Origin: JAJDUF01 sp965214295
GTDB taxonomy: Bacteria; Chloroflexota; UBA11872; UBA12225; JAJDUF01
DNA: 64,000 bases
Assembly: GCA_965214295.1 (NCBI GenBank)
Contig: OZ243944.1
Coordinates: 4,165,908 to 4,229,907 of the forward strand
Reading direction: 5' to 3'
The notes beneath the pieces were generated by a model. That model was not told the DNA's origin, did no database searches, and was given only the letters and a program-made list of their open reading frames with translations. This document shows, in pieces, positions 51,301-59,923 of the stretch (positions are counted from its first letter, which is position 1; each line of letters opens with the position of its first letter). The translations under genes were made by a program, and so were the position numbers.

Positions 51301-52653
51301 ATGGCCAGCTCCAGTAACGGTACGGCGCACATACGGTCAGCTTCGGCGGTGGCTCCGGGGAGCCGCCGTGCGGTGCTGCAACGGGCCGCGGCGACCCTAG
51401 CCACCTCCCTCTTGCTTGCGGCGTGTGATCTGGGCGAGGACCTCACGGACGTACCGATGACCGCCGAAGACCCGGCGGAAGTGATTTACACGACGTGGGG
51501 GACACCGGAGCGAGTGCAGCAGGAAGACTGGACCCTCCTCAGCTTCCAACGGAACTATCCAGCTATCACGGTCAACGTCATCGCTGCGCCTACTGCTGCC
51601 GAGCACGTTGCGAGCCTGTACAGCTTGTTTGCGAGTGGCAGCCTGCCGGACCTGGTCCACCTGCCCTCTTGGTCGGCGCCGACGTTTTATGCGGAAGATG
51701 CCGTCCTGCCGCTCGGCGACTATATGCGGCGCGACGGGTTTCGCCCTGACGACCTCACGGCGCCGTTCGATGTCTGCACCTACCAGCGCGAGTGGGTTGC
51801 CTTGCCGCGAGGCAACAACGGCCTCTACGTCGTGTTCTACAACCGTAGCCACTTTAGCGCCGCCGCCGTATCCTCGCCGCCCCTGAGCTGGACCTGGCAA
51901 GACTTCCTCACTGCGGCGCAACAGCTGACCATGGCGGCGAACGGTGTTGCGCCAGCACGTTGGGGCACCACCTTGCACGGCATTGACGAGGCGTATCACG
52001 CCTGGCTGTGGGGCAATGGCGGAGACGAGCTGCTGAACCGAAACGGCGCACCGGCGATCCACGAGCCGCTGGCTATCGGAGCGTTGCAGTGGCTAGCCGA
52101 CCTACACTTGCAGCACGGTGTCGCGCCAGCGCCCAACATCTTTGCCGGCAACGGGTTTGCCGCCTTCGCGCGTGGTGACGTGGCGATGTGGTATGCGCCA
52201 GCGGAGGCCGAGCTGGCCCTGGCGCAGCAGGAAGTATCGTTCGACTGGAGTATGGCCCCCCAACCACGGGGCAATCTGGGGGTTCAAGGACACTATCGGC
52301 CGGACGTTGCTGCCATCCTCAAGGGCAGTCGTCAGCCCGAAGAGGCCTGGGAGCTATTACAGTTCTTGGTTGCCCCCGACGTGCAGCAAGCGGAATGGGA
52401 AAATCGGCTGTGGCACCCGCAAGCGCCGTCCTTGCTTGCCGAAGAGACCTACCTCCAACCCCCGGAGCCGCCCTACGACCGGCGGCCGGCCGTGCCCGGT
52501 GCGCTCGTCCGTCCTCGCACGCCTTATCTGATCTCGCGGATTGACGAGGTCCGGGCGGTAGCGCGGGCGGAGTTCCGCAAGCTCTGGTTCGGCACCAGCA
52601 CCGCCGAAGAGATCACGGCAGTCATCGCCGCCAAGATCACCGACGTGCAGTAA
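51301..52653 (+). CDS. Family 1 extracellular solute-binding lipoprotein
   Basis: A 450-residue ABC-type sugar-binding protein. The signal carries twin arginine SRRAVLQ (residues 21-27) and lipobox LLLAAC with lipidated C42, so it is perhaps Tat-exported. The mature fold is that of MalE-like proteins: VIYTTWGTPERVQQED, LYSLFASGSLPDLVHLPSW, WALPRG-like VALPRGNNGLYVVFYN and GDVAMWYAPAEAELAL. No permease or ATPase gene is adjacent. Its last 17 codons are repeated downstream at 53386 (see the direct repeat). ATG 51301 has no clear SD; GTG 51298 is the alternative. Confidence 0.88.
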   Translation: MASSSNGTAHIRSASAVAPGSRRAVLQRAAATLATSLLLAACDLGEDLTDVPMTAEDPAEVIYTTWGTPERVQQEDWTLLSFQRNYPAITVNVIAAPTAAEHVASLYSLFASGSLPDLVHLPSWSAPTFYAEDAVLPLGDYMRRDGFRPDDLTAPFDVCTYQREWVALPRGNNGLYVVFYNRSHFSAAAVSSPPLSWTWQDFLTAAQQLTMAANGVAPARWGTTLHGIDEAYHAWLWGNGGDELLNRNGAPAIHEPLAIGALQWLADLHLQHGVAPAPNIFAGNGFAAFARGDVAMWYAPAEAELALAQQEVSFDWSMAPQPRGNLGVQGHYRPDVAAILKGSRQPEEAWELLQFLVAPDVQQAEWENRLWHPQAPSLLAEETYLQPPEPPYDRRPAVPGALVRPRTPYLISRIDEVRAVARAEFRKLWFGTSTAEEITAVIAAKITDVQ

Positions 52654-52750
52654 TCAGCGGCCGGTAGCCAGTAGGCAGTGGCGCCGAACATCATTCCCGG
52701 TCCTCGTCCGTCATTCCCGCGCAGGCAGGAATCCAGTAGAATCATATCCG
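52602..52750. repeat. 149-bp direct repeat, left copy
   Basis: Covers the last 17 codons of the solute-binding protein gene plus downstream DNA with a family A hairpin. It matches 53386-53534 over the same 149 bases with about 16 differences by eye. Confidence 0.88.
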
Positions 52751-52796
52751 GCCACCGTAGGCCGCGCGCCACCGGTCGTCACCGAGGAGGTGACAA

Positions 52797-53024
52797 ATGG
52801 CAGCCGTGAAGGCACCGAAGCCGGAAGAATCCGATATGCTCTACGAGCAGTACGGCAAGCCCTTGGAGGCGCAACATCGCGGAGAGTATCTTGCCGTCTC
52901 CCCCCAAGGCGATACGCTCATTGGCCCTGACTTGGATCAGCTTATAGATGAAGCGATAGAGAAGCTAGGATCGGGCAACTTCATTTTCCAGATAGGAGAT
53001 GTTTCCGTAGGAAAATGGCTGTAA
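52797..53024 (+). CDS. Small conserved-looking protein of a protease cassette, 75 aa
   Basis: A 75-residue protein, EQYGKPLEAQHRGEYLAVSP followed by GDTLIGPDLDQLIDEAIEKLGSGNF. The HRGEYLAVSPQGDTLIGPD pattern resembles short Chloroflexota/cyanobacterial proteins that precede retropepsin-like genes; this is memory, not a search. GAGGAGGTG before the ATG. It overlaps the aspartic protease gene by 10 bases, so the two form one unit, possibly protease and partner. Confidence 0.68.
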   Translation: MAAVKAPKPEESDMLYEQYGKPLEAQHRGEYLAVSPQGDTLIGPDLDQLIDEAIEKLGSGNFIFQIGDVSVGKWL

Positions 53025-53374
53025 ATCGGCGGGTCATTAGCACGCATTTCCCCTATATCCCGCTGCTGCTTGAACTAGGTCACCACGTAGTCAGGCTTGA
53101 AGCTCTCGTTGATACTGGGTTTGACGGAGCTATCGTTGTGCCGCCGGACCTGGTGGCCGACGTAGAGCTACCATTGACGTACCTCCGCTGGACACTCGCC
53201 GATGGCTCACAGGTGACTGCGCCAGCCTACCGGGGCACGCTGCAAATTGGCGACATGACACCATTCCGCGTGACGGTCACGGTGCTTGGCGACGAGACCA
53301 TTATCGGTCGTGCGGCCACCAACCGCTTCAAGGTTACTTTTGACCACGGCCGGCAAGTGATCGTCGAGCCCTAG
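53015..53374 (+). CDS. Retropepsin-like (clan AA) aspartic protease
   Basis: A 119-residue single-domain protein. LEALVDTGFDGAIVVPPDLV holds the DTG catalytic triad; RWTLADGSQVTAPAYRG and ETIIGRAATNRFKVTFDHG complete the beta-barrel, with IIGR in place of the usual ILGR/LLGR. As in retroviral proteases a dimer would be needed for activity. No retroviral genes are near; such bacterial proteins are stand-alone with unknown targets. It follows the 75-residue partner with overlap. Confidence 0.82.
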   Translation: MAVNRRVISTHFPYIPLLLELGHHVVRLEALVDTGFDGAIVVPPDLVADVELPLTYLRWTLADGSQVTAPAYRGTLQIGDMTPFRVTVTVLGDETIIGRAATNRFKVTFDHGRQVIVEP

Positions 53375-53385
53375 CATCCCTGCAT

Positions 53386-53534
53386 CGCCGAGGAGATCGC
53401 GGCAGCCATCGCCGCCAAGATCACCGACGTTCAATAGTCAGTGGCCGATAGCCAGTGTTCAGTGGCCCCGAACGTCATTCCCGGCCCTCGTCCGTCATTC
53501 CCGCGCAGGCGGGAATCTAGTAGAATCATATCCG
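53386..53534. repeat. 149-bp direct repeat, right copy
   Basis: Contains a residual copy of the solute-binding protein end (AAAIAAKITDVQ, stop TAG) with no start, plus the same downstream family A hairpin. With the left copy it brackets a 635-bp block that carries the two-gene protease cassette. Confidence 0.88.
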
Positions 53535-53590
53535 ATGTATGCCGCATACCACGAGTTACCACCGCGAGAACGGAGCCGGGAGAGGCGAAG

Positions 53591-53845
53591 ATGATGGCAA
53601 CCCGAACGGTCAAGCGGTACGAGCACAAGGATGGGCAACAGGTATTGCCCGTTACTCCCCAATGCGCCCGACTGCATCGTGAAGCTGTGCCAGCGCCGGA
53701 CGACGTGCCTACCAGTCGGCGGCGGCGCGAGGAGCTTCTGGCCTTTGCCGGCATCTGGAGCGACTTGGATGGTGACCGCATGATCGAGGAACTGTACGCC
53801 GCGCGCCACGAGTCGCCACCGAGTCCACCCGTATCCCCAGCCTGA
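53591..53845 (+). CDS. Antitoxin-like protein without toxin partner
   Basis: 84 residues from ATG 53591 with GGGAG upstream. The C-terminal part ELLAFAGIWSDLDGDRMIEELYAARHESPPSPP is like the toxin-binding tail of VapB/Phd-type antitoxins (AGxWSDL-x-ExxxLYxxRHES). The N-terminal half is basic and shows no clear ribbon-helix-helix. A PIN-domain or other toxin should follow but a MITE-containing gap does instead. The frame upstream of 53591 belongs to a repeat. Confidence 0.6.
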   Translation: MMATRTVKRYEHKDGQQVLPVTPQCARLHREAVPAPDDVPTSRRRREELLAFAGIWSDLDGDRMIEELYAARHESPPSPPVSPA

Positions 53846-53953
53846 ACCGCTACCAGCAAGGCTAATTGGTAGTTATCCCCGCCCGGCTCATGCTCTTTGA
53901 CGCTGTAGGTACGCCGGCCAAGCCCTCTAGGAGCGCGATGCGGGGGTGGGTGG

Positions 53954-54170
53954 CTGACAGGGGTAGGTTTTTTGTCAGGGCGTGATTCATTGCGCCTCGC
54001 CCCTCGTCATTCCCAGTATCTCATCCGTCATTCCGGCGCAAGCCGGAATCCAGGGCCATTCGGAGGGCCTGTTCCAGTCCCTACTCCCCCTCTCCACATG
54101 GTGGAGAGGGGGCCGGGGGTGAGGTCTGCCCCACCCCCGCGGCTCTCTACGAAAAACCTACCCTTGTCAG
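53954..54170. mobile_element. 217-bp MITE with terminal inverted repeats and 11-bp target duplication
   Basis: Left end CTGACAGGGGTAGGTTTTTT (53954-53973), right end reading inward from 54170 CTGACAAGGGTAGGTTTTTC (about 18 of 20 matches). The element is flanked on both sides by GGGGTGGGTGG (53943-53953 and 54171-54181), a perfect 11-bp duplication. Inside are a family B fragment (GGGCGTGATTCATTGCGCC), a family A hairpin (ATTCCGGCGCAAGCCGGAAT) and a family C hairpin (CCCCCTCTCCACATGGTGGA, then GAGGGGG). No ORF of its own. Its right end supplies the TGA stop of the ABC ATPase gene. Confidence 0.85.
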
Positions 54171-55186
54171 GGGGTGGGTGGTGAGAGGGCGGCTGGCGGG
54201 ATGGCTTGGCCGGTGCTATACAGGTCGCGGATGATGGCCTCGATCTCCGGCTCCTCAATCGTCAGGTCCCGCAGCTCGTAGCGCGTGGCGAGCGCGGCGA
54301 TCAGGGCTGCGGCGGTGGTCTCCTGCCGACGAAATCGCAGCCATTGCCGCGGGCCGTCCACGCGCACAACCGTCGCGTGCGGCACCTGCACGGGGCCGCC
54401 GGCACTCACGAAATCCACGACGAGCGTCCGTTCCTGCCCGTACCGCTCCCGGATCGTCTCCAATGCCCCGTCGTACAGCAGTCGTCCGCGGTCAATAATC
54501 AGCAGGCGCTCGCAAAGCTGGCTGATGTCGGCCATATCGTGGGTCGTGAGCAGCACCGTGACGGCGCGCTCGCGGTTGAGCCGCCGGAGAAACTCGCGAA
54601 TACGGTGCTTGGCTACCACGTCGAGGCCGATGGTCGGCTCATCAAGGTAGAGAATCTCGGGGTCGTGCAGCAAGGCCGCCGTCAGATCGCCACGCATCCG
54701 CTGACCCAGCGAAAGCTGACGTACCGGCGTGTCCAGGAACGGCCCCAGCTCCAGCAACTCCGTGCAAAATTCCAGGTTGGCCCGGTGCCGCGCGGCTGGC
54801 ACACGGTAGATGAAGCGCAGCAGCTCCAGCGACTCGATGAGCGGCAGGTCCCACCACAATTGCGTGCGTTGCCCGAACACCACGCCGATCCGCCGGGCGA
54901 GTGCTTTCCGGCGCTGGTGGGGCACTAGCCCGGCCACCTCGATTCGGCCGCTACTTGGCACGAGGATGCCGGTGAGCATCTTGATCGTGGTGGATTTACC
55001 GGCCCCGTTCGGCCCGATGCAGCCCACCATCTCGCCCCGCTCGATGCGGAAGGTGATCCTGTCCACCGCGGGGACGATGCGGCCGCGTCGCTCGACCAGG
55101 TTACGCAGTGCCCCAAGCGCGCCACGGTGATGGTGCGCCACACGAAAGGTCTTGCGTAAGTCCTCGACTTCAATGAGCGCGGTCAT
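54167..55186 (-). CDS. ABC-2 type transporter ATPase; stop supplied by the MITE
   Basis: 339 residues from ATG 55186. Walker A GPNGAGKSTTI, signature LSLGQRMRGDL (with LGQ as in many ABC-2 ATPases), Walker B ILYLDEPTIGLDV and LTTHDMADISQL. The C-terminal 100 residues are a non-catalytic domain. It pairs with the two DUF990-type permeases just upstream on the same strand. The last residues PPTP are encoded by the duplicated target and TGA by the MITE end. In the empty site the protein would end PPTPASRS, four residues longer, so the loss is probably harmless. Confidence 0.93.
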   Translation of the reverse strand: MTALIEVEDLRKTFRVAHHHRGALGALRNLVERRGRIVPAVDRITFRIERGEMVGCIGPNGAGKSTTIKMLTGILVPSSGRIEVAGLVPHQRRKALARRIGVVFGQRTQLWWDLPLIESLELLRFIYRVPAARHRANLEFCTELLELGPFLDTPVRQLSLGQRMRGDLTAALLHDPEILYLDEPTIGLDVVAKHRIREFLRRLNRERAVTVLLTTHDMADISQLCERLLIIDRGRLLYDGALETIRERYGQERTLVVDFVSAGGPVQVPHATVVRVDGPRQWLRFRRQETTAAALIAALATRYELRDLTIEEPEIEAIIRDLYSTGQAIPPAALSPPTP

Positions 55187-55317
55187 CTGACGGGCCAAAG
55201 CTGCACCGCAGTTGGAACGATTATATCGTGCAGCTTTGGCTCGTCATCGTCACTAGGATCCGTTCGCATTTCCCGGTCATTGCTCTGAAAATAATTCCCA
55301 GCCGCCACGCCCGCCCC

Positions 55318-55436
55318 GTTCGTCATTCCCGCGCAAGCATGTCCCGTACCCTCGATACAGGGCGGGAATCCAGCGCGGGTGTGCTGTCTGCTACCCAAGT
55401 CGCCTGGATTCCGGCGGAAGCCGGAATGACGAACGG
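55318..55436. repeat. Family A double-hairpin element
   Basis: TTCGTCATTCCCGCGCAAGC at one end, CCGGAATGACGAA at the other, with the first hairpin split by a 20-base insertion CATGTCCCGTACCCTCGATA before GGGCGGGAATCCAG. Lies between ABC-2 permease and ATPase genes. Confidence 0.78.
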
Positions 55437-55442
55437 GAGAAT

Positions 55443-56327
55443 CTAGCTCCCGGTGCTCTGGTAGTGGCGTACCCCGATGCTCCAGACCAGGCCGGCCGCC
55501 GCCAGCGCGATTCCCGCTGCGACCGGCGTCAGTGCCGGCAGCCACGTCGGCAACCCACTGCGGTCGGCGCGGTCGAGTAGGTAGAGCGCCGGGACGTAGC
55601 TGACCCAGGCCAGCGGCAGGACAAATAAGGCGAATTGCCGCGCCCAGCGGTCGAATACGTCCAGCGGGTAGCTGGCGAGGGTCGTGCCACCATAGGTGAA
55701 GACGTTGACCGCCTCGGTGGCCCGGACCGTCCAGAAGCAGTAGGCCGCACCGAGCAGCCAGATGGCGATGAAGATAGCTGTACCCGACATTAAGGTCACC
55801 GCCAGGAACATGACTTTCCCGACACTCCAGACCCCGGGCAGCATTCCACCGGCGATGACCAGCACGCCTACGCCCTGCGCGATCCGTCCCAGACGCCGGA
55901 GGGAGAACTCGCCGGCGACGACCTGCAACAGGGCGCTCACGGGACGGGTGAGGATGCGGTCGAAGTCGCCGCGGACGATCACCTCGGCAAAGAGGCCGGT
56001 ATTCAATGCACCACACAGCAGCTCGGAGAGGCCGAACGCCGTTGAGGAGATACCGTAGAGCAGCGCGACCTCGGCGAGCGACCAGCCGGCCAGATGGGGA
56101 AAGCGCTGAAACAGCACCACAATGACGGCGAACTCCAAGAGCAAGAACCCGAAGCTCCCGGCAGTCTGCATGAGAAAGGAAGCCTTGTACTGCATGGTGG
56201 AACGTACTTGAATACCGATGAGCCGGACGTAGAGGTTGCCGAGGAAGCGGGCCTCATCGAGCCAGCCGGACCAGGCCATCAACCGGGCAGTGGCGCTGTG
56301 CCGCGGGAGCGACCATCGCTGTGGCAC
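55443..56327 (-). CDS. ABC-2 family permease (DUF990-like), subunit 1
   Basis: 294 residues with six predicted membrane helices. GTG 56327 is chosen since GGAGGG (56333-56338) lies just before it, within the stop region of the upstream permease gene. YVRLIGIQVRSTMQYKASFLMQ, VALLYGISSTAFGLSELL, and GDFDRILTRPVSALLQVV are typical of this family (efflux permeases of unknown substrate in Gram-positive-like bacteria). It is translationally coupled to the second permease, with one base between start and stop codons. Confidence 0.88.
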   Translation of the reverse strand: MPQRWSLPRHSATARLMAWSGWLDEARFLGNLYVRLIGIQVRSTMQYKASFLMQTAGSFGFLLLEFAVIVVLFQRFPHLAGWSLAEVALLYGISSTAFGLSELLCGALNTGLFAEVIVRGDFDRILTRPVSALLQVVAGEFSLRRLGRIAQGVGVLVIAGGMLPGVWSVGKVMFLAVTLMSGTAIFIAIWLLGAAYCFWTVRATEAVNVFTYGGTTLASYPLDVFDRWARQFALFVLPLAWVSYVPALYLLDRADRSGLPTWLPALTPVAAGIALAAAGLVWSIGVRHYQSTGS

Positions 56328-56328
56328 C

Positions 56329-57120
56329 TTACCCTCCCTGCACCACCAGGCGGCGCTCGCCCACCGCCAGTACCAGACGACCGGCGACAATCAGGATGGC
56401 GGCCCACACTGCCAGGCGACCTAGTTCCACCAACAAGGCCAGGCCGGTCATCTTGCCGAGATAGACCTCGACAGGCAGCATCACGATGGCGGTGAAGGGC
56501 AGCCAGCCCACGACCGTCTGGAGCCAGCCGGGGAAGAAGGCCACCGGGACCATAAACCCGGAGAAGAAGAGCATCCCGACACCGAGCACAGCAGCGACGC
56601 CGCGGACGTCAAGCAGCCAGAAGGCCGTGACGTTGATGATGAACCGGAACGCAAAGCTCATCACCACCGCGAGGGTCAGCGTGACGGCGAGCAGCGGCCA
56701 GATGAGCGGCGTGGGCGGGAGCAGCAGGTCATAGAACAGGAAGCCGATCAGGAGCGTAGGCAGTCCCCGCGCCAGCAGATGGTAGACGGCGCGGCCGAGG
56801 TCGCGGGCCAGCCAGAAAGCATAATAGTCGAAAGGCTTGGCGAGGTCGGAGGCCACGTCGCCGGTCTTGATATTGTCGGCGACCTCCCACCAGCCCCAGA
56901 CCTGCACGATCATAAGCAGCGCCTGGGTCAGCCAGATATAGGTCAAGGCATCGCGGACACCCCAACCGGCGACCTCCGGCCGCGTGGCAAACAGGGCCAT
57001 AAACACGGCGCCCCGCAGGTAGCCGAAGAAGGAGTTGGTCACGAGACCGGCGAGCGTGGCGGCACGATACGCCAACTGGCGCTGAAAGGAGCACTGGGCT
57101 ACTTCCCAATACAGTCGCAT
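56329..57120 (-). CDS. ABC-2 family permease (DUF990-like), subunit 2
   Basis: 263 residues from ATG 57120, six predicted helices. FQRQLAYRAATLAGLVTNSFFGYLRGAVF and GDVASDLAKPFDYYAFWLARDLGRAVYHLL match the family. First gene of the three-gene export system permease-permease-ATPase. GTG 57126 is an alternative start. Confidence 0.88.
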   Translation of the reverse strand: MRLYWEVAQCSFQRQLAYRAATLAGLVTNSFFGYLRGAVFMALFATRPEVAGWGVRDALTYIWLTQALLMIVQVWGWWEVADNIKTGDVASDLAKPFDYYAFWLARDLGRAVYHLLARGLPTLLIGFLFYDLLLPPTPLIWPLLAVTLTLAVVMSFAFRFIINVTAFWLLDVRGVAAVLGVGMLFFSGFMVPVAFFPGWLQTVVGWLPFTAIVMLPVEVYLGKMTGLALLVELGRLAVWAAILIVAGRLVLAVGERRLVVQGG

Positions 57121-57190
57121 GACCACCTCGCACGGCGGGAATCGAGATTATACCCGAACGCGACCGCTCCACCGACACTGCGAGATGGGG

Positions 57191-57219
57191 TGGACAGGAG
57201 CAGAGGGAAGTATTATAGT
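57191..57219 (+). promoter_or_regulatory. Promoter of the collagen-linker solute-binding protein gene
   Basis: TGGACA (57191-57196), 17 bases, TATAGT (57214-57219). Predicted start about 57226 gives an 87-base leader. Confidence 0.65.
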
Positions 57220-57312
57220 AGCCGAGCACTCACCACACGCTGGACTGGGTATGCAAGAGGTGAGTCGGAGCCTCTCTCGCCGGAGGGAGTGTGGTCGCAA
57301 GGAGGTAGCCGG

Positions 57313-58692
57313 ATGGAACGCATGATACGCCGACGCTACTTGGGTGGCAGCGCAACCTTGCTCGGTGGGCTGTTGGCAGCAGCCTGCGGGGAGCCAACGG
57401 TGCGTTATGTGGGCCAGCCCCAGGCCGGACCGCCGGGGCCGGCGGGACCGCAAGGTGCGAAGGGTGCGACCGGGGCGCAGGGTGTGCAGGGCGCTCCGGG
57501 TGCGGCCGGGAAGGACGCCGTGGTCGTCAGCTACGTGTCCAACCTCAACTTCACCCACCCCGAAAGCATCGCTCGCTATGCCTTGCTGGACAGGTTCAAC
57601 AAGGAGACCGACCTGGGAATCACCGTCAACTTCGACGATCAGAGCAAAAACGTCAGCCACGAGCAGATCAGATTGTTGGCTGCCGCCGGCACGCCGCCCG
57701 ATATGGGGCACTACAGCCATATCCAAGTGGGTGGCCTGTTCGTGGATGGCGTCACCATTGACCTGGAACCGATCTTGAAGGTCGAGCCGGACTGGGCAGC
57801 GCAGCGCGCGGACTTCTACGAGAAGATGCTCAGTAGCTCCATGTGGGCCGGGAAACTGGTGAGCATCCCAGCCTATGCCAACAACGACGCCTTCATCTAC
57901 AACAAGGGCCGGCTGGACCAGAAGGGAATTTCCCACCCGGAGATGGGCTGGACCTGGGACGATCTTATTGACATGGCCACCAAGGTCTCCGTTCCCGGCG
58001 AGATTTGGGGCGTTTCCTGGTACTGGACCCGCTGGTACCGGTTCGTGGGTACCAATGGTGGGCGGGTCATTAATGACGACGGGAGCAAGATGCTCCTCGA
58101 TAGCCCGGAAAACGTGGAGGTGCTGGAGTTCTTGCTGCACCTGGTCGAGAGTGGCCTCAGTCCCCCTGATGGGAAGGCCAACTTCTACCGGGCCGCCCTG
58201 AACGACGTAGCCTTCGAGCAGCAGGGGCCGTACCGCATACCCACGCTGCGGAAGAACAACGCGCCGGACTTCGGGGTGACCCATACGCCCATCAAGACGG
58301 AGATCTTCGCCAACAGTGGTGGGCACAACCTCATCGTGACGAAGGGCATCCCACCGGAACGGCAGCATGCTGCGGCGCTGGTAGCCAAGTGGATTACCGC
58401 GACGCCCCAGCAGACCGAGATGGTCATCAAGTCCACGGGCACACCGGTCAGCGCGTCGGTGCTCACGGACCCGGTGCTGGTCGAATACCTCAAGACCGAT
58501 CCGCAACTCAAGGGCTTCATTGATCTCTCGCCCTACAGCTGGCGCTGGCCACCGATCCCCTCCATGGCGCAGACGTACCCGAAGGTGCGCGACTGCGGCC
58601 CGGTGATGCGGAAAGAGATCGGAGTCAAAGACTGGCTGGCGGAACAGCATCGCGTAGCCCAGCTACTCCTGGACAAGCACCCACCGGTGTAG
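57313..58692 (+). CDS. Extracellular solute-binding lipoprotein with collagen-like linker
   Basis: 459 residues from ATG 57313 (AAGGAGGT upstream). Residues 1-25 form a lipoprotein signal with RRR, lipobox LAAAC and lipidated C25. Residues 39-68 are ten uninterrupted G-x-y triplets (GPPGPAGPQGAKGAT...GKD), a collagen-like stalk. From about 70 on is a family 1 (sugar-type) binding domain: YALLDRFNKETDLGITVNFDDQ, YANNDAFIYNKGRLDQKG and EMGWTWDDLIDMATKV. No permease follows. It heads a run of sugar/amino-acid enzymes on the plus strand. Confidence 0.9.
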   Translation: MERMIRRRYLGGSATLLGGLLAAACGEPTVRYVGQPQAGPPGPAGPQGAKGATGAQGVQGAPGAAGKDAVVVSYVSNLNFTHPESIARYALLDRFNKETDLGITVNFDDQSKNVSHEQIRLLAAAGTPPDMGHYSHIQVGGLFVDGVTIDLEPILKVEPDWAAQRADFYEKMLSSSMWAGKLVSIPAYANNDAFIYNKGRLDQKGISHPEMGWTWDDLIDMATKVSVPGEIWGVSWYWTRWYRFVGTNGGRVINDDGSKMLLDSPENVEVLEFLLHLVESGLSPPDGKANFYRAALNDVAFEQQGPYRIPTLRKNNAPDFGVTHTPIKTEIFANSGGHNLIVTKGIPPERQHAAALVAKWITATPQQTEMVIKSTGTPVSASVLTDPVLVEYLKTDPQLKGFIDLSPYSWRWPPIPSMAQTYPKVRDCGPVMRKEIGVKDWLAEQHRVAQLLLDKHPPV

Positions 58693-58763
58693 CGCAGCCG
58701 CGCCGGCGGTCATCGGGGGGAAGGGCCAACCCATCTGCCCCCGGCAAAGAGGAGATAGAGCGA

Positions 58764-59903
58764 GTGAGCAGAACCTATCGTGCCGCTGTCGTGGGCTGTA
58801 GCCGGATGGGTGCGTTCATTGACAACGAGTTCGTCGGCTTGCCCGGCCGCTTTGCCCCCCACTCGCACGCCGCGGGCTACGAAGCCTGTGACCGCACGGA
58901 ACTGATGGCTGGTGTGGACATGCGGCCCGACGTACTGGCGCAGTTCGGGCAACGCTACGGCGTGGCGGAGTCCCACCTCTACACCGACTACCGCGAAATG
59001 TTGGCCAAGGAGCAGCCGGATATCCTCAGCGTCGCTACACAGCCGGAGCAGCGCGCCGAGGTCGCCATCTACGCCGCCGAGCACGGCGTGAAGGCGCTCT
59101 ATTGCGAGAAGGCGCTGTGTGCCTCGCTCCAGGAGGCCGACGCAATGGTGGCGGCCGTCGAGCGTCACGGGGTCGTCTTCAACATGGGCACCAACCGACG
59201 CTGGCATCCTGGCTACGCCAAGATGCGCGATTTGATCGCCTCCGGCGACTTGGGCGCCCTCGAACTGCTCCTGATCTACAACAATAGTGCCCTGTTCAAC
59301 TCCTCCAGCCACAACTTCGACCTGATGCAGTACCTCAACGGCGACGAGCCGGTGACCTGGGCGCAGGGCTGGGTGGCTGACGGCGATGAGATCATCGTCG
59401 GTGACGAGGTGCGCGAGGACCCCTTGGCGGAGGGTATGTTCGGGTTTGCCAACGGAGTGACGGTCAGCGTCATGCGCGGGCCGCGGGGCCAGGACTATGA
59501 GGCCGTCTGCGAGGATGGCATCGTCACCGCGAGCAACCAAGACGTTGACTTTCTGGTGCGACGCCGCAAGGATGTGGGGCCGGCTCCCGCTGGCGCCTCG
59601 GACTTGGAGCGCAAACGGCACAATGCCAGCGCCACGTTGGTAGACGCGCCGGCTTTGGCGTACACGCCGGCCAGTAACACGCTGGGCCTGATCGGGGACC
59701 TCGTGCAGGCGCTGGATACCGGCGCGCCGACGCGCGGGGGAGTACGGGTCGCCCGCGCCAACACGGAGATCATCTTCGGGTTCATCGAATCGTACCGGCG
59801 CGGCGGGGCGCGGGTATCCCTGCCCCTCGATGATTGCCGACTGCGCTTGATCCGGCATGGCCGCGCGCCACGGGCGCCGCAGTTCGCGCCCGCCGGAGGC
59901 TGA
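58764..59903 (+). CDS. Gfo/Idh/MocA-family oxidoreductase
   Basis: 379 residues, GTG start with GAGGAGA upstream. YRAAVVGCSRMGAFIDNE is the Rossmann motif; LYCEKALCASLQEADAMVAA is the EK motif with Ala replacing Pro. MGTNRRWHPGYAKMRDLIASG begins the substrate domain. The substrate is unknown. It is placed 71 bases after the solute-binding protein and is possibly cotranscribed to process the imported compound. Confidence 0.9.
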   Translation: MSRTYRAAVVGCSRMGAFIDNEFVGLPGRFAPHSHAAGYEACDRTELMAGVDMRPDVLAQFGQRYGVAESHLYTDYREMLAKEQPDILSVATQPEQRAEVAIYAAEHGVKALYCEKALCASLQEADAMVAAVERHGVVFNMGTNRRWHPGYAKMRDLIASGDLGALELLLIYNNSALFNSSSHNFDLMQYLNGDEPVTWAQGWVADGDEIIVGDEVREDPLAEGMFGFANGVTVSVMRGPRGQDYEAVCEDGIVTASNQDVDFLVRRRKDVGPAPAGASDLERKRHNASATLVDAPALAYTPASNTLGLIGDLVQALDTGAPTRGGVRVARANTEIIFGFIESYRRGGARVSLPLDDCRLRLIRHGRAPRAPQFAPAGG

Positions 59904-59923
59904 GGGGTGAGGCCGAGGCATAT

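Noticed and set aside
53015..53374. Retropepsin-like gene as evidence of a retroelement
   Set aside because: No reverse transcriptase, integrase or long terminal repeats nearby; stand-alone clan AA proteases are common in bacteria.
53441..53590. N-terminal extension of the antitoxin-like gene
   Set aside because: The extension translates a family A repeat (SFPRRRES) and the direct repeat; the RBS is at 53578 before ATG 53591.
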